The notes under the pieces: generated by a model
Told to the model about the DNA's origin: nothing
What the model saw: the letters and a program-made list of their open reading frames with translations, nothing else
Database searches by the model: none
Shown: one piece after another, positions 58,943 through 64,000 of the stretch
Position numbering within the stretch: the first letter of the stretch is position 1
Layout: each line of letters opens with the position of its first letter
From: Paraburkholderia sp. Tr-20389
Lineage (GTDB): Bacteria > Pseudomonadota > Gammaproteobacteria > Burkholderiales > Burkholderiaceae
Direction: 5' to 3'
NCBI RefSeq assembly: GCF_017104565.1
Contig: NZ_JAAGPD010000025.1
Coordinates: forward strand, 62,001 to 126,000
DNA length: 64,000 nt
Translations under genes and position numbers: made by a program

Positions 58943-60535
58943 TCAGCTTTCGACGCGCTCCGGTTGTGAAACGACGGCACGCTGCACGTCGTTGCGCTGC
59001 TCAGCCGTCCAGTAGTCGGTGCGCACGCCGATTTGCTCCGACACGAACGGGGCGGCGCCGCGCGTGGTCCGATAGTGCGCGAGCGCCTTGTATACGAGGC
59101 CTTGCCCAAGCAGCACGATCGGCACATTGAGCAGCACCATCACGATGTTCATCAGATCGGAGAGCGCCCACAGGTTTGGTAATTCGAGTCCGGCCAGCAC
59201 GGTCAGCGCACCGAACGGCACGAACACGAGTGAGCCGAGCACGCGAATGCCCGTGATGAAAGCGCGGCTGCGCGAAATGAAGTTTGCCGAGATCTCAGCG
59301 AACGAAATCATGCCGAGCAGCGTGGTGAACGCGAACAGCGCGTAGCACACGCGCATCACGATCTTGACGATGTACGCGACGGACGCGGGCACGAGCGTCT
59401 GGACGGAAGCCAGGTAGACCGTGATCTTCGACGCGCGAACGGATTCCCATGCCTGCCCGTCGATCGTGCCGGTCCACACATGCGCCATCACGACGATGAA
59501 GCCCGTCATCGTGCAGATCACCATCGTGTCGAAGAACACGCCGAGGCTTTGCACGAAGCCCTGCTCGCACGGATGGTCGTTGTCGGCGATGGCCGCCGCC
59601 ATCGTGATCGTGCCTTGCCCCGCCTCGTTCGACATCAGCCCGCGTTTGACGCCTTGCGCGAGGGCAGTGCCGATTGCGCCGCCGAACAGCGCATGCGGCG
59701 CGAACGCGCCGACGATCACCTCATGGAAGAAGTACGGAATGAGCGGCAGATTGATCAGGATGATGACCAGCGACATCAGGCAGAACAGCGCGGCCTTGAT
59801 CGGTACGAGCACGTCGGTATAAGCCGTCACGCGCCGGATGCCGCCCATGATGATGAACGAGCACGCGACCACGAGGCCCGCTGCGATCAGATAGTAGACG
59901 CTCGACTGGCGCGCGAGGTGCGTGCCCGCCACGGTATCGGCGATCGTGCCCAGCGCGGTGAATACGTTGAAGGTTTGCGGCGGCACATTGAACAGCGCAT
60001 ACACGATGAACACCAGCGACAGGAACGTGCCGACGATCCGCCAGCCGCCGAGGATGCGCCGCCCATAGAACGGCAGCCCGCCGACGAATTCGTCGTGGTT
60101 CTTTTCCTTGAAGAGCTGCGCGAGGACGGACTCCATGAAGGCCGTCGCCATGCCGAAGAACGCGGCGACCCACATCCAGAACAATGCGCCCGGGCCGCCG
60201 ACGGAAATCGCACCTGTGATCCCGACGATGTTGCCGGGGCCCGCGCGCATCGCGAGTCCGAGCATGAACGACGCGAGCGCGCTGACGCCCGTATTCGACG
60301 ACTGCCGCCGCATCATGATGCGCACGATGCTGCCGATGTTCATTGTCTGGATGAAGCGCGTGCGGATCGAGAAATAGATGCCGACACCGACCAGCAACAG
60401 GATCGCGAACGGGAGGTGACCCAGCACGGGGATCCGCGAATACGCATCGAATCCAGTCGGAAAGTCCCATAGCAAATCCGAAATGGGGGCGATGAATGCG
60501 AAGAATGCATTCACGGATCGGAAGAGATTCTCCAC
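58943..60535 (-). CDS. Alanine/glycine:cation symporter (AGCS family)
   Basis: The 530-residue inner-membrane protein has the AGCS signature MRAGPGNIVGITGAISVGGPGALFW near residues 96-120 and about 11 membrane segments, with SNEAGQGTITMAAA near residue 290. It imports a small amino acid with Na+ or H+. It converges on the FAD oxidase gene with 13 bp between stop codons, so it may supply an amino acid to that pathway, although it is on the opposite strand. Its regulation is not obvious. AGCS transporters typically take alanine, glycine or D-amino acids. Confidence 0.9.
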   Translation of the reverse strand: MENLFRSVNAFFAFIAPISDLLWDFPTGFDAYSRIPVLGHLPFAILLLVGVGIYFSIRTRFIQTMNIGSIVRIMMRRQSSNTGVSALASFMLGLAMRAGPGNIVGITGAISVGGPGALFWMWVAAFFGMATAFMESVLAQLFKEKNHDEFVGGLPFYGRRILGGWRIVGTFLSLVFIVYALFNVPPQTFNVFTALGTIADTVAGTHLARQSSVYYLIAAGLVVACSFIIMGGIRRVTAYTDVLVPIKAALFCLMSLVIILINLPLIPYFFHEVIVGAFAPHALFGGAIGTALAQGVKRGLMSNEAGQGTITMAAAIADNDHPCEQGFVQSLGVFFDTMVICTMTGFIVVMAHVWTGTIDGQAWESVRASKITVYLASVQTLVPASVAYIVKIVMRVCYALFAFTTLLGMISFAEISANFISRSRAFITGIRVLGSLVFVPFGALTVLAGLELPNLWALSDLMNIVMVLLNVPIVLLGQGLVYKALAHYRTTRGAAPFVSEQIGVRTDYWTAEQRNDVQRAVVSQPERVES

Positions 60536-60698
60536 GCGGGCTTTCCTCTATCGCAGGCGTTTAAATTCGTGATGAGCGGAACGGCGCGATAGATTTGGGT
60601 CATGTACGCTGCCGTCGTGGGCCGCCATTATACGGACATGTGGCAGTCCTACCGACGTGTAAACCGAGCAAGGAAAGCGCTGCGTACAGTACAGGCGG

Positions 60699-61208
60699 CT
60701 AGTGCAACTGACGCAGCAGGGACATCGGCGCCATGTTGTGCATCCACACATGCGAGACGACGAACCACGCGCCTGCCCACGAAGCGGCGACGACGATCAG
60801 ATCGCAATGCCCGCTATTCCACAGATTCAGCGAATGACGCCCGACAAGCCAAGGCACGCCGAGCGGATTCGGCCAGTCGGCCAGCAGATGCATCACGCCG
60901 CCGCAGGCGAAGCCGAAAGCGACGGCAGCCGCGGGATGATGCGCCATCGCGTGCCATGAGAAGAACAGCGCTGCGAGCCAGCCGATGCCCCAGTGCGTCG
61001 CCGTGCGATGCGTGATCCACAGGCGCTTCCTGCGCGACCACCACGCCACTTCGAGCCAATCCGGCGCGGTCGCGCCCGCGATGCCCGCCACGAACGCGAG
61101 CCAGGCCCACACGTGCAATGGACCGTGCGATCCATAACGTGTCGCCAGCGCCGCCGAGATGATGCCGGCCGCCCAGCCCGTCGCGTGATGTGCCTTGCTC
61201 GATGCCAT
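60699..61208 (-). CDS. YdjM-like membrane-associated metal-dependent hydrolase
   Basis: The 169-residue protein belongs to the PF04307 group (YdjM): MASSKAHHATGWAAG at the N terminus with His residues, ITHRTATHWGIGWL near 80 and HLLADWPNPLGVPWLVG near 115, all characteristic. Three or four hydrophobic segments place it in the inner membrane. In E. coli ydjM is an SOS gene; here no LexA box was checked in detail. The ATG at 61208 is chosen to begin at the family start; the frame to 61304 is an extension that crosses a terminator. Confidence 0.85.
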   Translation of the reverse strand: MASSKAHHATGWAAGIISAALATRYGSHGPLHVWAWLAFVAGIAGATAPDWLEVAWWSRRKRLWITHRTATHWGIGWLAALFFSWHAMAHHPAAAVAFGFACGGVMHLLADWPNPLGVPWLVGRHSLNLWNSGHCDLIVVAASWAGAWFVVSHVWMHNMAPMSLLRQLH

Positions 61209-61274
61209 TGAAGTGGTGCGTCGACGAGCGGCGCGATGAAACACGGGGCGGCCATCTTCGCAGAAGCGCAGGCG

Positions 61275-61301
61275 AAAAAATAGCCCGCGAAATTCGCGGG
61301 C
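61275..61301 (-). terminator. Terminator for the lipoprotein gene at 61339
   Basis: GCCCGCG / CGCGGGC with a short A/T loop is followed on the minus strand by a T-run (A-run at 61275-61280). It ends the lipoprotein transcript before the YdjM-like gene. Confidence 0.8.
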
Positions 61302-61338
61302 CATGACTGCAGGTGATGCGGTTACGAAGACTTACACA

Positions 61339-61677
61339 TCAGGTCGTACAACGCGCAATGGCAAAGCGCATTTCCTCTTCGGGCGGATCGTCGCCCGTGC
61401 CGCGCATGACCTTGATCACCGAACCGCGGCCCGAAGGCGTCAGCGTAATGAAATACGATCCGTTCGATGAAGAGCCGATGGTCAGATCGGTCACGCCGTT
61501 GTTCTTCGACGCGTGAACGCGCGACAAACGGCTGTCGAGGCAGCGCTCGATCTCGGACGCGGGCCGCGCCGACGATGCGTACACCATCGGTTCGCCGGAG
61601 GCGCTGGTGTCGGGGCCGCGCGACGAACCACATGCGGCGAGAATGGCGATGGGGGCGAGAAGTATGAGTCGTTTCAT
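61339..61677 (-). CDS. Small lipoprotein (112 aa)
   Basis: The start MKRLILLAPIAILAACGSS gives a lipobox LAAC (Cys17). The rest has a Ser-rich stretch, then SEIERCLDSRLSRVHAS and a beta-strand segment ending FAIARCTT with two Cys that may form a disulfide. It is a small periplasmic or outer-membrane lipoprotein of unknown function. The frame to 61770 would put the signal peptide internally and is rejected. It is monocistronic. Confidence 0.8.
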   Translation of the reverse strand: MKRLILLAPIAILAACGSSRGPDTSASGEPMVYASSARPASEIERCLDSRLSRVHASKNNGVTDLTIGSSSNGSYFITLTPSGRGSVIKVMRGTGDDPPEEEMRFAIARCTT

Positions 61678-61892
61678 GGTTGTTTCGTCGACGTCTGCGT
61701 GCTGCGTGGAACGTGAGCGCAAGCGAAGCGCAAGGCTTCGCGACGAAACCGCTTGCGCCGCGACGCTCATCTGTCGAATGAACTGTCAACGAATGCAAAT
61801 TCGGTTCTGGCGAAGTATACAGACGCGAGCCGGATATGCATGCGCATCGTGTTAGAAATTAATTCGAAGCGGATCGCGGCACGCAGCGCCGG

Positions 61893-62315
61893 CTAGAAGC
61901 TGTTCCGGTACGCGAGACCGACCGTCGCGCCGTGCGCCTCGCGGTGATACATGATTGCCCAGTGCGTCAGCGCCGCGCCTGTCAGCGCGCCGAGCGCGTC
62001 GGCCGCAAGATCCTTGTATGAAAATCCGTCCGTGCTGCAGGTGCCGTCGATCACTTCCTTCGCGAAGCCTGGCACGGTGCCGATCAGCGTGCCATAGAGG
62101 ATGGGATGTTGCGTGTCGCGCGCGATGTACGCGCCTAGCGCGCCGAACGGTGCGGATACGCCGAAGTGTTTGAGCTTGTCCGTGCCCGTCCAGCTGTCCG
62201 ATGTCTGCATGCGAAAGCCGCTATGCGTGCCGGTGCATTCGGTCCCCGCGTGCGCGGTCGAACCCGCGGCCAGCATCAGCGCGAGCGCCCCCGCCTGTCT
62301 GAAAATTGTCGTCAT
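61893..62315 (-). CDS. Small exported protein, YfiM/DUF2279-like
   Basis: The 140-residue protein has a signal peptide (GALALMLAAGSTAHA) and then WTGTDKLKHFGVSAPFGALGAY, which resembles the YfiM/DUF2279 block with its DKxKHF motif; TVPGFAKEVIDG and FSYKDLAADALGALTGAAL follow, giving two more hydrophobic helices. The likely location is the periplasm or membrane. The ATG at 62315 has GGAGAGC upstream; the frame to 62429 is an extension. Function is unknown. Confidence 0.75.
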   Translation of the reverse strand: MTTIFRQAGALALMLAAGSTAHAGTECTGTHSGFRMQTSDSWTGTDKLKHFGVSAPFGALGAYIARDTQHPILYGTLIGTVPGFAKEVIDGTCSTDGFSYKDLAADALGALTGAALTHWAIMYHREAHGATVGLAYRNSF

Positions 62316-62465
62316 ATGCTCTCCGATGTTGTCGTGATTCGCGTCCGTTCTGTCAGAAAAGTCCGGCGCGTGTGAGCATTTAACGACATATTGAGTTAGA
62401 TCATTAGTAAACCGAAATAAAAGTGTCAACGAATGTGTCGGTGTGCGTTGGAGTATCTGCTTCGG

Positions 62466-62505
62466 GCAAAAAGAAACGCGCGCGTGCTTTATGCACGCGC
62501 GCGTT
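62466..62505 (-). terminator. Terminator for the porin gene
   Basis: A 13-bp perfect stem (arms 62475-62487 and 62493-62505, CG-rich) with loop TTTAT is followed on the minus strand by a T-rich run. It lies 82 bp after the porin stop codon. Confidence 0.85.
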
Positions 62506-62586
62506 GTGTGTTGCCTTGCGTTGCCGGGACGGATCAGACGGGCGGTCCGGACCGCCTCGCCCGACCGTCGTCAGGCGGAGGAAGGC

Positions 62587-63741
62587 TTAGAAGCGGTGAC
62601 GCAGGCCAACGGCGACAGCCGTCTGGTTCTGCGTCGACGACGGCGTCAGCGTGTTGATCGATGCAACGTTCGCACCGAAGTTGCCGAGTTCGCCCGAAGC
62701 GTGCTGGTAGACGCCTTCCAGGTAGACGTCCGTGCGCTTGCTCAGCGAGTAGTCGCCTTGCAGCGAAACCGTGTGCCACTTCGGCGAGCCGTCGCCGTTC
62801 GAACCCGACACCTTGCCGTCCGTGAACGTGTACGCAGCGGCCAGGGCCAGCGCCGGCGTCAGCGCGTAGCGACCGTTGATTTCGTAGTTGTCCATGTGCA
62901 GGTTCGTGCCCGACAGGCCGTTGATGAACGTGCCGCCGACATTCGCGCTTTGCAGGTTGTCGAGTTGCGTATGCGTCCAGAGCAGGCCGACGGTCGCGGG
63001 GCCGTACGTGTAGTTCGCGCCGACGCCGTACGTGCGCTGCGTCTGTGCTGCCAGTTGCGCCGCGCCGTTCGAACCCGACGAGATCGCGCCGCCCGTGTTG
63101 TTGCTGCCTGCGTTGTTCAGTTGCAGGTAAGCAGCAGCGACGTTCAACGGACCGTTCTTGTACGAAGCGCCTGCGCTCCATGCCCGGTTGTCCGCGAAGC
63201 CGTTTGCTTCGTTCGAGAAGCCGTACAGGCCGCCGAATTGCAGGCCGGCGTAGTTTGCGCTCGTGTACTTGACCGCGTTCTTGATCGAGAACGAGTTGTC
63301 GAGGTTGTCGTTGTCGAACGGGTGGCCGGCCAGGTTGTTGCCGTAGCCCGAACCTGTTGCCGACAGCGGCGCGAGGTAATCGACCATCGAGTCATATTGA
63401 CGGCCGAGGGTCAGCGTGCCGAACTGGTTGCTTTGCAGACCGACGTACGCCTGACGGTTGAACAGCGTGTTGCTTTCCTTGAGGCTGCCGTTGTTCAGGT
63501 TGAAGCCGTTCTCCAACGTGAAGATCGCGTGCAGGCCGTTACCCAGGTCTTCGCTGCCGCGCAGGCCGAAGTACGTGTCCGACACCGTGCCGCTGCCTTG
63601 TTGCCAGTTGCTGTGGCCAGCCTGGTTGTTCGTGTAGACGAGACCGGCGTCCAGCGTGCCGTACAGGGTCACGCTGCTTTGCGCGTTGGCCGATGCTGCG
63701 AATGCGCCGAGAATGCCCGCGACGATAAGGGTTTTTTTCAT
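62587..63741 (-). CDS. Gram-negative porin (second)
   Basis: The 384-residue protein is an OmpC-type trimeric porin: signal peptide MKKTLIVAGILGAFAASANA, then QSSVTLYGTLDAGLVYTNN. FGLRGSEDLGNGLHAIFTLE and GTLTLGRQYDSM follow, and the C-terminal VAVGLRHRF ends in Phe. It forms a 16-stranded outer-membrane channel. Compared with the porin at 35574 it differs in loop regions rich in Asn and Gly (HPFDNDNLDNSFSIKN), which line the pore mouth. It is probably highly expressed, as it has a strong terminator and its own promoter upstream. Confidence 0.93.
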   Translation of the reverse strand: MKKTLIVAGILGAFAASANAQSSVTLYGTLDAGLVYTNNQAGHSNWQQGSGTVSDTYFGLRGSEDLGNGLHAIFTLENGFNLNNGSLKESNTLFNRQAYVGLQSNQFGTLTLGRQYDSMVDYLAPLSATGSGYGNNLAGHPFDNDNLDNSFSIKNAVKYTSANYAGLQFGGLYGFSNEANGFADNRAWSAGASYKNGPLNVAAAYLQLNNAGSNNTGGAISSGSNGAAQLAAQTQRTYGVGANYTYGPATVGLLWTHTQLDNLQSANVGGTFINGLSGTNLHMDNYEINGRYALTPALALAAAYTFTDGKVSGSNGDGSPKWHTVSLQGDYSLSKRTDVYLEGVYQHASGELGNFGANVASINTLTPSSTQNQTAVAVGLRHRF

Positions 63742-64000
63742 GCTTTATAACTCCGAGACTTTGCGTGGAGATCGCAATACGGAACACGCGCCTGCAATGC
63801 GTGCCGTCGATCCGGAGCGAAGTGTATTACTGATAATCGTCTGCTTACTTTCGCCTGACGCAACAATGCTTTCCAGAAATCGGAATAGATCGATTAATGT
63901 CGCTAAGTATTTTGCTTTTAAAGGATTTTTTGTGGCTGGCGAGGTTCGTGAGAGACGTTGTCAATTGTCACATTGTTGCAACAGCGCGACGACGACAGCC
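63742..64000. other. Upstream region of the porin gene at the window edge
   Basis: These 259 bp are AT-richer than the genes around them, hold the porin promoter and leader, and contain no convincing coding frame. The window ends here. Confidence 0.5.

Noticed and set aside
1-64000. CRISPR arrays, tRNA/rRNA genes, insertion sequences, prophage or integrase genes
   Set aside because: None seen: no repeat-spacer array, no recognisable tRNA cloverleaf, and no transposase or phage protein in any frame.

Overview
The window is high-GC, densely coded DNA that reads as a chromosomal segment of a Burkholderiaceae bacterium, most likely Paraburkholderia or Caballeronia. The grounds are two Gram-negative porins with the typical 'MKKTLIVAGILGAFAASANA / QSSVTLYG' start, a DUF4148 secreted protein, a phasin, many LysR/AraC/LacI/TetR regulators, and a soil-type aromatic and amino-acid catabolic repertoire. 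No transposase, integrase, phage gene, tRNA, rRNA or CRISPR array was seen. Both edges cut into larger contexts: the first gene lacks its 5' end, and the last bases are the upstream region of a porin gene.

Layout. 0-6 kb: a DUF6880-like fragment, an AraC regulator with a DmdC-type acyl-CoA dehydrogenase, a divergent HTH/unknown pair, and small proteins including an H-NS-like mini-protein. 6-18.7 kb: an envelope-related block with a BaeSR-like two-component system, an OmpR-type regulator whose receiver lacks the phospho-accepting Asp, a full-length BamA, a small unknown protein, a full-length LptD, two tandem GT9 glycosyltransferases and a GT4 glycosyltransferase. BamA and LptD are outside their usual gene neighbourhoods and may be second copies. 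18.7-28 kb: MFS transporter, epoxide-hydrolase-like enzyme, ketopantoate-reductase family protein, acetoacetate decarboxylase, VOC protein, GST with divergent TetR regulator, DUF4148 protein, unknown lipoprotein, phasin and small proteins. 28-35 kb: a LysR gene and a catabolic cluster resembling the rhizopine system MocDEF (desaturase-like oxygenase, Rieske ferredoxin, ferredoxin reductase) with a TIM-barrel isomerase, an SDR and a LacI-type regulator.

35-50 kb: a 44-residue membrane protein, a porin, the pirin/DoxX pair with a divergent LysR regulator, a DUF3311/sodium-solute symporter pair, a class A penicillin-binding protein, a PhoD-like phosphoesterase with an unknown partner, a DUF72 protein and a medium/long-chain acyl-CoA synthetase. 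49.8-55.1 kb: a candidate structured RNA just upstream of a second H-NS-like mini-protein, a class II aldolase-family protein, protocatechuate 3,4-dioxygenase (pcaHG) with its divergent regulator PcaQ, and a 4-hydroxyphenylpyruvate-dioxygenase-like enzyme with changed pocket residues. 55-64 kb: an XRE-cupin regulator divergent from an ALDH7-family dehydrogenase and an FAD amine oxidase, followed by a convergent AGCS amino-acid symporter (possible lysine/pipecolate catabolism). Then come a YdjM-like membrane protein, a lipoprotein, a small exported protein and a second porin.

The points most worth following are the four-helix RNA at about 49.86-50.02 kb, the BamA-LptD-glycosyltransferase neighbourhood, the MocDEF-like cluster, the pseudo-receiver regulator and the divergent HPPD-like enzyme. 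Functions are inferred from reading the sequence; no database search was possible.
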